DNA of 36,601 nt from Methylobacterium sp. B4 (lineage in GTDB: Bacteria; Pseudomonadota; Alphaproteobacteria; Rhizobiales; Beijerinckiaceae), in contig NZ_QJJJ01000032.1 of NCBI RefSeq assembly GCF_003201865.1, positions 1-36,601 on the forward strand, in the 5' to 3' direction. Shown piece after piece: positions 8,323 through 17,057 of this stretch. The first letter of the stretch is position 1; each line of letters opens with the position of its first letter. A program made the translations under genes and the position numbers. The notes under the pieces were generated by a model. It worked only from the letters and a program-made list of their open reading frames with translations. It had not been told where the DNA came from and ran no database searches.

Positions 8323-9582
8323 TCAGTCCGCCCACTCGCCGCGGCGCATCACCGGCACGGCCTCGCCGGAGGCCGTGATCCCGTCCACGTCGATCTCGGC
8401 CGAGCCGATCATCCAGTCGATATGGATCAGGCTGCGGTTGGCACCACGCTCGGCCAGATCCGCCTCGCTCAGGCCCTCGCCGCCATTGCGGAAGCACTTG
8501 GAGTAGGCTTGGCCGAGTGCGATGTGGCTCGCGGCGTTCTCGTCGTAGAGCGTGTTGTAGAACAGCAGGCCCGAGGCCGAGATCGCGGAGGAGGCGGGCA
8601 CCAGCGCCACCTCGCCGAGACGGGCCGCCCCCTCGTCGGTGTCGAGCACCTTGGCGAGCACGTCGTTGCCCGTGCGTGCCCGCGCCTCGACGATCCGCCC
8701 CTCCGAGAAGCGAACGCGGATCTCGTCGATCAGCGTACCCTGGTAGGAGAGCGGCTTGGTGCTGGCGACGGTGCCCTCCACCCGCGCCCGGTGGGGCGTG
8801 GTGAACACCTCCTCGGTCGGGATGTTGGCGTTGCAGACGACGCCGTTCTTGGCGGTCGTGGCGCCGCCGCACCATTCGTGGTCGTCGGCGAGACCCACGG
8901 TCAGGTCGGTGCCCGGGCCGCGGAAGCGCAGGGCCGAGAAGCGGGAGCCGTTGAGCCGCTCGGTGCGGCGGGCGAGATCCCGGTTGTGCGCGCCCCAGGC
9001 CGCGACCGGATCGGCGACATCGATGCGCGAGGCGGCGAACACCGCATCCCAGAGGCGGACGAGCGCCTCGTCCTCGGGCAGGTCGGGGAAGACCGTGCGT
9101 GCCCAAGGCTTGGTCGCCGCCGAGACGATGGTCCAGTTGGTGGAGAAGCCCGCGATCAGTTCGAGCGCCGGCACGTAGGCCTGCGAGCGCGAGCGGTTGG
9201 CGCGGGCGACCTTGGCCGGGTCCTGGCCCGCCAGCAGGGACGGATCGTCGCCGGAGATGGCGAGCCGCGCCGCGCCGCCGCGATAGGCGTCGGCCATGCC
9301 GGCATAGAGCCAGCCGGCAGCCTTATCGAAAGCCTCGTCCGGCGCGTGGGCGAAGCGGGCGAGGGTGGCGGCGTCGTCCGCGTAGAAGGTCGTCACCAGG
9401 GAGGCGCCGGCCCTGTAGGCGTGCTCGGTGATGGCGCGGGCCAGCGGCACCGCCTCCAGCGGCGCCGTCATCACGAGTTCCTGGCCCTGGCGAAGCCCGA
9501 GCCCGACCCGCACGGCGACCTCGGCCAGCCGGTCGAGGCGCTGGGCGAAGGGGAGGGCGGCCGTTCCCGGCATCTGGCTCAT
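8323..9582 (-). CDS. Aminopeptidase, peptidase family M29
   Basis: A 419-aa cytoplasmic metallo-aminopeptidase of the AmpS/AmpT (thermophilic metalloprotease) family. Features: an N-terminal domain with Gln-Glu-Leu-Val (LRQGQELVMTAP), and the metal-binding C-terminal domain with NIPTEEVFTTP, the Tyr/Glu segment LLFYNTLYDENAASHIALG, and IHIDWMIG near the end; these carry the Glu, His and Asp ligands typical of M29. Length matches the family. CGGAGAA lies about ten bases upstream of the ATG at 9582. It removes N-terminal residues from peptides; specificity cannot be told. Confidence 0.88.
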   Translation of the reverse strand: MSQMPGTAALPFAQRLDRLAEVAVRVGLGLRQGQELVMTAPLEAVPLARAITEHAYRAGASLVTTFYADDAATLARFAHAPDEAFDKAAGWLYAGMADAYRGGAARLAISGDDPSLLAGQDPAKVARANRSRSQAYVPALELIAGFSTNWTIVSAATKPWARTVFPDLPEDEALVRLWDAVFAASRIDVADPVAAWGAHNRDLARRTERLNGSRFSALRFRGPGTDLTVGLADDHEWCGGATTAKNGVVCNANIPTEEVFTTPHRARVEGTVASTKPLSYQGTLIDEIRVRFSEGRIVEARARTGNDVLAKVLDTDEGAARLGEVALVPASSAISASGLLFYNTLYDENAASHIALGQAYSKCFRNGGEGLSEADLAERGANRSLIHIDWMIGSAEIDVDGITASGEAVPVMRRGEWAD

Positions 9583-9656
9583 AGGCTGGTTCTCCGAGCG
9601 ATCCCGCCGCGCGCCGTCTCCCCGGCTCAGGCCGGTCCGTCAGACCGATGCTCGGC

Positions 9657-9950
9657 TCAGGCCGCGCGCGACCAGGTGATGTCGCCCAGATTCTCGCGGA
9701 AGGCAAAGCGCAGGAGGTGGTCGGACACCACGTTCTCCAGCCGGGTCAGGCCAGCGGGATCGGGGGTGGCGACCTGCATCAGCAGTGCGTCCGGGCTCGC
9801 CTCGAAGAGGCAGACCCGGTCCTCGCCGAACGGAACGCGGCCCTTGTCGCCGTTCTCTTCGACGGGGAATTTGTGGCTCCAGTGCCGGCAGAGTTGCTTG
9901 AGGTAGCGGGTGGCTTCCGCGGTGGGCACCCGGGCCTGGGAGGTGGGCAT
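9657..9950 (-). CDS. DUF2218 domain protein
   Basis: A 97-aa protein matching the DUF2218 family across its length: ATRYLKQLCRHWSHKFPV near the N-terminus, then GEDRVCLFEA, and RLENVVSDHLLRFAFRENL near the C-terminus. Family members are often found near siderophore or metal genes, but the function is unknown and the neighbours here give no hint. GAAGGAG lies eight bases before the ATG. It is upstream of and codirectional with the aminopeptidase, with about 75 bp between. Confidence 0.85.
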   Translation of the reverse strand: MPTSQARVPTAEATRYLKQLCRHWSHKFPVEENGDKGRVPFGEDRVCLFEASPDALLMQVATPDPAGLTRLENVVSDHLLRFAFRENLGDITWSRAA

Positions 9951-10365
9951 GATGGGTCTCCTTCAGGATCGTTGAGGGCGGGAGCGCGTGGGAGCCGCGC
10001 TGCATCCGTTGCGCCGAGAGAATCGCGCCCGCCCCCTGGCTTTGCGGCGCGGGGCCGCTGGCACCGCAGCGCAGCATGTGAGGCGAACGGATAAGAGCGT
10101 CATGCGACCAAACCGAGGCGTGTCCTCCCGGCCTGGATCGCCGCAGAGAGCGATTGTCGGGCCTCGAGGGTTAACGATCTCGTCATTCGGGGCGCGATTC
10201 CGGTTGTGCGCAAGGCCGATTTTCGTCCTTCGAGCGGCAATCATGCCGTCGCTTTGTGCGTCGCACAATAAGTGATTTGCACGGATGCGCGTTCCCGCGT
10301 GCGCCCCGTCACCTCGCCGCCGGCCCTGGAAACGGGCGCGGTTCGAACCGGTGCGCGGGCGCCGG
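9951..10365. promoter_or_regulatory. 415-bp gap with a tight operator-like palindrome
   Basis: No gene is supported here. It lies between the 3' end of the FAD-linked oxidase gene and the DUF2218 start, so it should carry the DUF2218 promoter on the minus strand. At 10254-10268 is a perfect palindrome TTGTGCG-T-CGCACAA. Its half-site TTGTGCG also occurs at 10204-10210, 50 bp away. The one-base centre argues against an RNA hairpin and for a protein-binding site. Confidence 0.35.
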
Positions 10366-11820
10366 TCAGACCGGGAGGGCGGGCGGCGGATCGTCGGACA
10401 GAGCCACCACCTTGCCGGGATTGAGCAGGTCGTGCGGGTCCAGCGCCGCCTTCAGCCGGCGCATCAGGTCGAAGCCGACCGGATCGGCGGTGCGGGCGAG
10501 TTCGTCGCGCTTGATCAGGCCGATGCCGTGCTCGGCCGCAATCGAGCCGCCCATCCGCTCGACGATGGTGTGGACGATCCCGTTGAAGCGGCCCCATTGC
10601 GCGAGGAAGGCCGCCCTCTCCATGCCGACCGGCTGGGTCAGGTTGAAGTGGATGTTGCCATCCCCGAAATGCCCGAACGGACAGGGGCGCAGGCCCGGCA
10701 TCTCGGCCTCGCAGGCGGCCGTGGCCTCCTCGAGGAAGTCGGCGAGGCGTGACAACGGCACCGAGACATCGTGCTTGATCGAGCCGCCCTCCGCCTTCTG
10801 CACCTCGGGCAGCGATTCGCGCAGGCGCCAGAGGGCGGCGTCCTGAGCGGCGCTGCCGCCGATGGCGGCATCCTCCACCAGTCCGGCCTCCATGGCCTCG
10901 GCCAGCAGCGCCTCCAAGTCGGCCCGCGTGTCCGCACCGGGGCGCGGCGAGGACAGCTCGACCAGGGCGTAGGCGGCGTGGCTGCCGGCCAGCGGCGGGC
11001 GCACGCCGATCCCGTGCCGCAGCACCATCTCCAGGCCGAAGCGGGGCATGTACTCGAAGGCGGTCAGCCCCCGGTCGGCGCCCGCGCGCAGCCGCTCGAA
11101 CAGGGCGAGCGCCGCCCGCGCCGAGGGCAACCCGACGAAGCCGACGGTCTTCGAGAGCGGCCTGGGGAACAGCTTCAGGGTCGCCGCGGTGATGATGCCC
11201 AGCGTGCCCTCCGAGCCGACGAAGAGGTGCTTGAGGTCGTAGCCCGCATTGTTCTTGCGCAGGGCCTTGAGCCCGTTCCAGACCCGCCCGTCGGCGAGCA
11301 CGACTTCGAGCCCGAGAACGAGGTCGCGGGCATTGCCGTAGGCGAGCACGGCGAGGCCCCCGGCATTGGTGGCCAGCCCGCCGCCGATCCGCGCCGTGCC
11401 CTCCGCGGCCCAGGAGAGCGGGAACAGCATGCCCGCGGCCTCGGCGGCCGCCTGCACGTCGGCCAGGATCATGCCGGCCTCCACCGTCATCGTGGCCCCG
11501 AGCGGATCGACGGCGCGCAACCGGGTGAGGCGGCTCAGGGAGAGCACGATCCCGCCGAAGGGCACGCCGCCGCCGACGAGGCCGGTATTGCCCCCTTGGG
11601 CCACCACCGGCACCCGCGCCGCCGCGCAGGCCCGCACGGCGAAGGCGACCTCCTCGGTCGTGCCCGGGGTGACGACGGCGAGCGCGTGGCCGCGATAGAG
11701 CCCGCGCGACTCGACGAGGTGCGGCGCGAGCTCCGCCGGATCGGTGCGGACATGGCGCGCGCCCAGCCGCTCGGCGAGTGCGGCGAGAAGGCTTCCTGGG
11801 GAGGCGCTGGCGTCTGGCAT
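10366..11820 (-). CDS. FAD-linked D-2-hydroxyacid dehydrogenase (GlcD/D2HGDH-like)
   Basis: A 484-aa flavoprotein of the FAD_binding_4 plus FAD-oxidase C-terminal type. The PP-loop motif VVAQGGNTGLVGG lies at about residues 73-85. The C-terminal domain carries GHFGDGNIHFN and EHGIG (Glu about 430), then the usual HDLLNPGKVV. Relatives oxidise D-lactate, D-2-hydroxyglutarate or glycolate and pass electrons to a quinone, cytochrome or ETF; the substrate is not determined here. The start at 11820 (MPDASASPGS) is chosen because the upstream 31 codons look non-coding. It is divergent from an FAH-family gene. Confidence 0.87.
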   Translation of the reverse strand: MPDASASPGSLLAALAERLGARHVRTDPAELAPHLVESRGLYRGHALAVVTPGTTEEVAFAVRACAAARVPVVAQGGNTGLVGGGVPFGGIVLSLSRLTRLRAVDPLGATMTVEAGMILADVQAAAEAAGMLFPLSWAAEGTARIGGGLATNAGGLAVLAYGNARDLVLGLEVVLADGRVWNGLKALRKNNAGYDLKHLFVGSEGTLGIITAATLKLFPRPLSKTVGFVGLPSARAALALFERLRAGADRGLTAFEYMPRFGLEMVLRHGIGVRPPLAGSHAAYALVELSSPRPGADTRADLEALLAEAMEAGLVEDAAIGGSAAQDAALWRLRESLPEVQKAEGGSIKHDVSVPLSRLADFLEEATAACEAEMPGLRPCPFGHFGDGNIHFNLTQPVGMERAAFLAQWGRFNGIVHTIVERMGGSIAAEHGIGLIKRDELARTADPVGFDLMRRLKAALDPHDLLNPGKVVALSDDPPPALPV

Positions 11821-12002
11821 CGGCGGCGTTCGGGGGATGGGGAGCGATCCTCCCAGATAGGCCGGCCGGGCGCCGTTTGCAGGCGCAGCCGCGCCGGGAC
11901 ATGACAGGCGCATGGCACGCGCGCTGCGCTCGCGGGTTTTCCTTACCGCGGCACCGCGCCGCCCGAACGAACGACCGCTCAGACGACGAGGCCCGAGGCG
12001 CC

Positions 12003-12698
12003 ATGCTGTCCGTGATCCCCAATCCGCCGCGCGCCACGCTGCCGATCCTCGGCAGTTCCGATCTCTTTCCCGTGCGCCGGATCTACTGCGTGGGCCGCAA
12101 CTACCGCGCCCATGCCCGCGAGATGGGCGCCGACGAGCGCGACCCGCCCTTCTTCTTCCTCAAGCCGGCCGACACGCTCCAGGTCGTGCCCGAAGGCGCG
12201 ACGGTCGAGCATCCCTACCCGCCGCGCACGGACAACTACCATTTCGAGGTGGAACTGGTGGCCGCCCTCGGGCGGGGCGGGCGCGACATCCCCGTCGAGA
12301 CGGCGGGCCAGCACGTCTACGGCTACGCGGTCGGCCTCGACATGACCCGTCGCGACCGCCAGGACGAGGCCAAGCGGCAGGCCCGGCCCTGGGACCTCGG
12401 CAAGGCCTCCGATCTCTCCGCCCCCGTCAGCCCGCTGCGGCCCGCGGGCACGATCGGCCATCCGCGCGCCGGCGCGATCACCCTCTCCGTCGACGGTGCG
12501 GAGCGCCAGCGGGGCGACCTGTCCGAGATGATCTGGTCCGTGCCCGAGCAGATCGCGCTGCTCTCGACCTATTTCGAGCTGCATCCCGGCGACCTGATCT
12601 TCACCGGCACGCCCTCCGGCGTCGGGCCGGTGCTGCGCGGGCAGACCATGACCGCGCGGGTCGAGGGCGTGGGCGCGCTCAGCCTCCTCGTCGTGTAG
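12003..12698 (+). CDS. Fumarylacetoacetate hydrolase family protein
   Basis: A 231-aa FAH-fold enzyme. The start of the fold reads RIYCVGRNYRAHAREMG; metal ligands are expected at Glu82 and Glu84 (HFEVELVAALG) and Asp113 (VGLDMTRRD). IFTGTPSGVGP near the C-terminus is a family signature. Single-domain FAH proteins of this size act as acylpyruvate hydrolases, oxaloacetate decarboxylases or dioate hydrolases; sequence alone does not decide. The start at 12003 replaces a longer open frame whose first 75 codons look non-coding. Divergence from a 2-hydroxyacid dehydrogenase gene suggests, weakly, organic-acid metabolism. Confidence 0.87.
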   Translation: MLSVIPNPPRATLPILGSSDLFPVRRIYCVGRNYRAHAREMGADERDPPFFFLKPADTLQVVPEGATVEHPYPPRTDNYHFEVELVAALGRGGRDIPVETAGQHVYGYAVGLDMTRRDRQDEAKRQARPWDLGKASDLSAPVSPLRPAGTIGHPRAGAITLSVDGAERQRGDLSEMIWSVPEQIALLSTYFELHPGDLIFTGTPSGVGPVLRGQTMTARVEGVGALSLLVV

Positions 12699-12838
12699 GC
12701 GGCGCGCTCGGGGGCAGCGCGGAGCGCGAGGGGCCAGGATCTCGCGCGGACGTCAAGGCGTGCTTTACGCTTGTGGCGCATTCTGCCGCCAAGCGCGTCA
12801 GCTCCGGAGGGCCGCGTTGCTGTCCCTGGAGACGTGTG

Positions 12839-13201
12839 ATGTCCGGTCGATCTTCGGACCGTTCGCGCCATAGCCGATACACGCGCGCCGAAGCCCAGCC
12901 CACGCAGTCGCTGTCCTTCGACGGGACGGTCGACCGGCGCGCGCCCGGCCGTCGCGTCGCGACCATGAAGCTCGCGCGGGTGGTTCTGCCCTGCGGGAAG
13001 CGGATCGTGTGCGTCATCCGGGACGTCTCGGCGCAGGGCGCCAAGCTCAACATCTCCCGGCGCCACCTGCTGACCGAGGCGTTCCGGCTCGACATCGTGC
13101 GGACGAACAAGCGCTTCGTCGTCGAATGCGTCTGGCGGCGCGGCGACTATGCCGGCGTGCGCCTCATACCGGTCGATATCGGCGACACGGTCTTGCGCTG
13201 A
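12839..13201 (+). CDS. PilZ domain protein
   Basis: A 120-aa protein that is almost a single PilZ domain. The Arg-rich entry (DRRAPGRRVATMKLARVV) and the DVSAQGAKLNI motif correspond to the RxxxR and (D/N)xSxxG elements that bind cyclic di-GMP in this family. The arginine motif is not a textbook RxxxR, so ligand binding is likely but unproven. GGAG at about 12828 supports the ATG at 12839. The long frame open upstream of it is a shadow of the FAH gene. Confidence 0.75.
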   Translation: MSGRSSDRSRHSRYTRAEAQPTQSLSFDGTVDRRAPGRRVATMKLARVVLPCGKRIVCVIRDVSAQGAKLNISRRHLLTEAFRLDIVRTNKRFVVECVWRRGDYAGVRLIPVDIGDTVLR

Positions 13202-13334
13202 AGCCTCGTCTTTTGCCGGAGGCCGGCTCCCGACAGCGCGCCAGGGCCTCGCCCACCTCCGCAACGGAACAGTGGTCACGAGGCGCGGTTGCCCGAGGCC
13301 GCGCCGCCGAAGGTTGCGGCCGATGGAGGAGACC

Positions 13335-13487
13335 ATGACGAAGATCATCACCGCCGCGCTCGCGCTGGCGCTCATGACGGGATCCGCGCTGGCGCAGTCC
13401 GGCGACAGCGGCGGCTCGGCCGGCAACCCGAGCAATGCGGGCGGCGGCAACACCAGTTCGGCCGGCTCCGGCGGATCGGGCCGGTAA
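13335..13487 (+). CDS. Tiny exported Gly/Ser/Asn-rich protein
   Basis: A 50-aa protein with a clear signal peptide (MTKIITAALALALMTGSALA, cut before QSGDS). The mature part is about 30 residues made almost only of Gly, Ser, Asn and Ala, and is probably unstructured in the periplasm or outside. A good ribosome binding site (GGAGGAG at 13325-13331 region) precedes the ATG, and a strong hairpin follows the stop, so it looks like a real single-gene unit. I do not recognise a function. Confidence 0.65.
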   Translation: MTKIITAALALALMTGSALAQSGDSGGSAGNPSNAGGGNTSSAGSGGSGR

Positions 13488-13501
13488 TCCGGCCTTTCCT
13501 C

Positions 13502-13532
13502 GGCCCCGCAGCGACCGGCATCGCTCGGGGCC
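13502..13532 (+). terminator. Strong hairpin after the Gly-rich small gene
   Basis: GGCCCCG-C-AGCGA (13502-13514) pairs with TCGCT-CGGGGCC (13521-13532) with one bulged C and a 6-nt loop, 15 bases after the stop. It is followed by TTCCGTCC. The rest of the gap to 13891 shows no gene I can support. Confidence 0.6.
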
Positions 13533-13891
13533 TTCCGTCCTCCGCCTTCGTGACGCGGTCGCGCTGACGCCGACCGCCCCCGCGCCCGCGCCCGCGCTAT
13601 CGAGCGCGCCGTCTCGCTTCCTCCGACAGGCATACCGATCCGCGGCCGCTCGGATCGTGGCGGCCGAGAGGGACCAGGGCGGTTCATCTGGGCTCGGCCG
13701 CCGGGATGAAACGCAGCACGTCGGACGTTTTATCAGCATATCGGCAGGGCGAGGCGCGATCATCCAAGACGCGCGCCCATGATCCCGGCCTATGCCGCAT
13801 CACTTCCCAGGCATAGTTCGGAGCTTTGTCCTCAAACGACGCCGGAGGGCGGCAGACGATCCTGCCCTGATCCCGAGCCAGGAGGATGACG

Positions 13892-14149
13892 ATGTTTCAA
13901 AGAACGGTCTTGGCCGGATTGATCTTTCTGGGCGCGGCCTCTCCGGCGCAGGCGACGACCGGTCCGGCCCGAACGGGAACGGGGGGCGGGCCTGAGACGA
14001 CCGTGACGGCCCCGCACACCGCGCCGACGGGCCAGGTCGTGCCCCGCCCGCACATGCTCGGGCCCCTGCCCGGAAGCACGGTCGAGGAGACGCGGGGACG
14101 GCGGGCGAAGGACAGTCATCTCATGAAGGGCATCTGCGTCGGCTGCTGA
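13892..14149 (+). CDS. Small exported protein with C-terminal CxxC
   Basis: An 85-aa protein. AGGAGG at 13880-13885 touches an ATG at 13886 but lies six bases before the ATG at 13892, so the latter is chosen. A signal peptide (MFQRTVLAGLIFLGAASPAQA) predicts export. The mature part is Thr/Gly/Pro-rich and ends in KGICVGC, a CxxC placed exactly at the C-terminus. That position could serve a disulfide, metal or haem contact, but there is no CxxCH. No known family is recognised. Confidence 0.6.
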   Translation: MFQRTVLAGLIFLGAASPAQATTGPARTGTGGGPETTVTAPHTAPTGQVVPRPHMLGPLPGSTVEETRGRRAKDSHLMKGICVGC

Positions 14150-14322
14150 GCCGGACCGCCCGAGCCTCCTCTCCGTCCCCGCCCCGCGCGGCGGGCGAGC
14201 GTCGTTTCGACGCCGGAGGGGAGACCGACAGGCCCGGCCGTCGTTGCCCTTCGATCGTGAGGCACTTCCCCCTGCCGGGCCGGCGCGGCCGGGCGCGTCT
14301 CCGATGCCGGGAGACGATCGCG

Positions 14323-16623
14323 ATGGCAGAGGCCGACACGGCAACGAGCGGCATCCTCGGGCACCCCCACATCCGGGTCGAGGGGCGCGCCAAAGTGACG
14401 GGCGCGGCGCGCTACGCCTCCGACCGGCGCGAGGACGGCGCGCGCGAGAGCGACCTCGCCCATTCCGCCCTCGCCCACGCCGCCCTCGTCACCAGCCCCA
14501 TCGCGCGCGGGCGCATCCGTGACTTCGACCTGCACGCGGCCCGCGCGGTGCCGGACCTCCTGGCGATCTTCACCCACCGCGACTTTGCCGGCGCGGTCGC
14601 GCCGGTGGGCCACCTGATGGCGGGCGGCCACGCCAATTCCTCGCACCTGCCGCTCGGCTCGGACCGCATCGCCTATCACGGCCAGATCGTGGCGCTCGTC
14701 GTGGCCCGCACCCAGGAGGCGGCGACCCGGGCCGCCGATCTCGTTCGCGCGACCTACGAGGCCGAGCCCGCCTCGGCGACCTTCGACGATCCGGGCGCCG
14801 AAATCGTAAGGTTCGCCGATCTCAAGGCCCATCACGAGGACATCGCGCGGGGCGATCCCGACGCAGCCTGGAGTGTCGCCGAGGCGCGGGTGGAGGCGCG
14901 CTACGAGACGCCGGCGCAGCATCACAATCCGATCGAGCTGTTCACCACCCGCTGCGCCTGGGACGGCGGCCGCCTCACCGTGTACGAACCGAGCCGCTAC
15001 ATCGGCGCGGTCCAGCACGGGCTCGCGGCCCAGCTCGGCCTCGATCCGGCCCGGGTGCGGGTCGTCTCCGGGCCGATCGGCGGGCATTTCGGCTCGAAGT
15101 TCGCCCTCTCGCAGCACACCGCCCTGGTCGCCCTCGCCGCCAAGCGCCTCGGCCGCCCGGTCTCGCTGGTGCCGACGCGGCGGCAATGCTTCACGATCGC
15201 CAATTACCGCCCGGAGACGCGCCACGACATCCGGCTGTCCGCCGACCGCGATGGGCGGTTCACGAGCCTCGTCCACGAAGCGGATGTCGTCACCTCGCGC
15301 TTCGATCCCTTCGCGATGGAGGGCGCCGACGTGACGGCGAGCCTCTATGCCTGCCCCGCGATCCGCACGGGCGAGCGCGCGGTGCGGGTCGACCGCAACA
15401 CGCCCGGCCCGATGCGCGCGCCACCCGAGGTGCCCTACCTGTTCGCCCTGGAGAGCGCGGTCGATGAGATGGCGTGCCGGCTCGGCCTCGATCCGATCGA
15501 ACTGCGCCGGCGCAACGACACCGCCCAGGATCCGGTCTCGGGCAAACCGTTCTCGAGCCGGCCGCTGATGGCCTGCTTCGATGCGGGTGCCGCCGCCTTC
15601 GACTGGGAGCGGCGGGCGACCCCGCCCGGCACGATGCGGAAGGGAGAGTGGTGGGTCGGGCTGGGCTGCGCCGCCTCGGTGCGGCCGGTGAAGATCGCCG
15701 CGGCGACGATGCGGCTGCGCCTCTCGGTGGATGGATCGGTGGAGGTGGGGTGCGCCCATCACGAGATCGGCAACGGCATCACGACGCTGCTGGCGATGGG
15801 GGCGGCCGAAGGGCTCGGCCTGCCCGTGGAGAGGGTGCGCGTGCAGCTCGGCGACACCGCCCTTCCGGCGGCCGGCCTCTCGGGCGGATCGAGCACCACG
15901 ACGAGCCTGATGCACACGCTGGCGCTCGGCTGCGCGCAGCTGCGCGACCGGCTCGCACGCGCCGCCGTTGCCCCGGATCGCCCTCTCGCGGGCCACGACC
16001 CGGCCGGGCTGCGCCTCGCCGGGGGCAGGCTCGTCGCGGCGGACGGCAGGGCGATGCCGCTCGCCGAGGCAATCGCCCTCCTCGACCCGGCGGGAGTGGA
16101 GACGGTCGCGGCGTTCACACCCGCGGGGAGCGGAGAGGCGGCGCTGGAGGCCCTGCGCGGCGGCCATATCGGTCTGAGCCCCGGGGGCGACAGGGTCACA
16201 TGGGCCTTCGGTGCGCAATTCGCCGAGGTGCATGTTCACGGCGAGACCGGCGAGATCCGCGTGCCGCGCCTGACCGGCGCCTTCGCCGCGGGCCGCATCC
16301 TCAACCCGCTGACGGCCCGAAGCCAACTCGTCGGCGGGATGATCTGGGGCCTGGGATCGGCCCTGCTGGAGGAGACGGTCCTCGACGGACCCACCTACCG
16401 CAATGCCGATCTTGCCGAGTATCTCGTTCCCACCGCCATGGATATCGACGCGGTCGAGGCCGTGCTGGTGCCGGATCCGGACGAGGCCGTGAACCCGCTC
16501 GGGCTCAAGGGGTTGGGCGAACTCGGCATCATCGGAGTCAACGCGGCGATCGCCAATGCCGTGCACCACGCCACCGGCCGCCGCATCCGCAGGCTTCCGA
16601 TCCGGATCGACGCCATGCTGTAA
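14323..16623 (+). CDS. Molybdenum hydroxylase large subunit (PaoC/YagR-like)
   Basis: A 766-aa molybdopterin-binding subunit of the xanthine dehydrogenase family. The N-terminal hammerhead a/b domain (about 10-125) begins GHPHIRVEGRAKVTGAARYA. The cofactor-binding domains follow, with SGPIGGHFGSKF, GPMRAPPEVPYLFALE and the catalytic Glu733 in GLGELGIIGVN. GGGAG about nine bases upstream supports the ATG at 14323. Such proteins oxidise aldehydes or N-heterocycles together with a 2Fe-2S and a FAD subunit. Neither partner gene is next to it: upstream is a small exported protein, downstream an unknown 107-aa protein. Its partners must be elsewhere or it is not a standard oxidase. Confidence 0.9.
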   Translation: MAEADTATSGILGHPHIRVEGRAKVTGAARYASDRREDGARESDLAHSALAHAALVTSPIARGRIRDFDLHAARAVPDLLAIFTHRDFAGAVAPVGHLMAGGHANSSHLPLGSDRIAYHGQIVALVVARTQEAATRAADLVRATYEAEPASATFDDPGAEIVRFADLKAHHEDIARGDPDAAWSVAEARVEARYETPAQHHNPIELFTTRCAWDGGRLTVYEPSRYIGAVQHGLAAQLGLDPARVRVVSGPIGGHFGSKFALSQHTALVALAAKRLGRPVSLVPTRRQCFTIANYRPETRHDIRLSADRDGRFTSLVHEADVVTSRFDPFAMEGADVTASLYACPAIRTGERAVRVDRNTPGPMRAPPEVPYLFALESAVDEMACRLGLDPIELRRRNDTAQDPVSGKPFSSRPLMACFDAGAAAFDWERRATPPGTMRKGEWWVGLGCAASVRPVKIAAATMRLRLSVDGSVEVGCAHHEIGNGITTLLAMGAAEGLGLPVERVRVQLGDTALPAAGLSGGSSTTTSLMHTLALGCAQLRDRLARAAVAPDRPLAGHDPAGLRLAGGRLVAADGRAMPLAEAIALLDPAGVETVAAFTPAGSGEAALEALRGGHIGLSPGGDRVTWAFGAQFAEVHVHGETGEIRVPRLTGAFAAGRILNPLTARSQLVGGMIWGLGSALLEETVLDGPTYRNADLAEYLVPTAMDIDAVEAVLVPDPDEAVNPLGLKGLGELGIIGVNAAIANAVHHATGRRIRRLPIRIDAML

Positions 16624-16625
16624 TG

Positions 16626-16660
16626 GGCCCGACGGATTGCCCCATTCCGCGTGTCGGGCC
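16626..16660 (+). terminator. Hairpin after the molybdenum hydroxylase gene
   Basis: GGCCCGAC (16626-16633) and GTCGGGCC (16653-16660) are perfect arms with a 19-nt loop, starting just after the stop codon. No T-run follows. Confidence 0.4.
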
Positions 16661-16716
16661 TGTCGGCCTCCGATGGCCGGACCGCGCGCCGAGGCCCTGG
16701 GTTGGAGGTTCGGCGC

Positions 16717-16737
16717 ATGGTAGAATGGTCGTCATGA
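16717..16737 (+). other. Possible 6-codon leader ORF overlapping the next start
   Basis: GGAGG at 16704-16708 is placed eight bases before an ATG at 16717 that opens a six-codon frame (MVEWSS). Its TGA (16735-16737) overlaps the ATG at 16734 of the next gene as ATGA. The next gene itself has no good ribosome binding site, so translation may be coupled through this leader. It may equally be chance. Confidence 0.3.
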
Positions 16738-17057
16738 CGAACATCATCCGCCCGAATTTCGGCGGTCGCAGCCGAGAGGATGAGCCGGCCGCCCCCATCG
16801 CGGAGGTGGACGCGGTCGAACCGCTTCACGTCTACGGCACCGCGGCCGGCTACCTCGTGGCCCTGATGGAGGATGCGCGCGGGCCGGAAGGGCACGTCTT
16901 CAAGGTGGTGGTCGGCCCGGCCGGCCAGAACCTGTGCGAGGCCGTTGCCGTGATGCCGGCGACGGAGGAGGGCCGGGTCGATGCCGATGCGTCGGCCATG
17001 GCCGTGCTGCGCGCCCTCGAGATCGTCGAGCAGGGCGACGCGCCTGCATCGGCCTGA
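16734..17057 (+). CDS. Hypothetical protein, 107 aa
   Basis: The frame starts MTNIIRPNFGGRS and has the codon pattern of its neighbours. It contains a compact, beta-rich-looking stretch (VYGTAAGYLVALMEDARG, then VFKVVVGPAGQN) and an Ala/Asp-rich C-terminal helix-like end. There is no signal peptide, membrane segment or motif I recognise. An in-frame ATG at 16725 would add three residues. It follows the molybdenum hydroxylase by about 110 bp, with a hairpin between, so an operon is unlikely. Confidence 0.65.
   Translation: MTNIIRPNFGGRSREDEPAAPIAEVDAVEPLHVYGTAAGYLVALMEDARGPEGHVFKVVVGPAGQNLCEAVAVMPATEEGRVDADASAMAVLRALEIVEQGDAPASA

Noticed and set aside
10340..10352. GGTTCGAACC resembling a tRNA T-loop
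   Set aside because: No acceptor stem, anticodon arm or D-arm could be drawn around it; it is a short palindrome in the 3' flank of the oxidase gene.
14116..16569. 817-codon minus-strand open frame opposite the molybdenum hydroxylase
   Set aside because: Composition (His/Arg/Gly-rich) and lack of domains mark it as antisense shadow of the large real gene.
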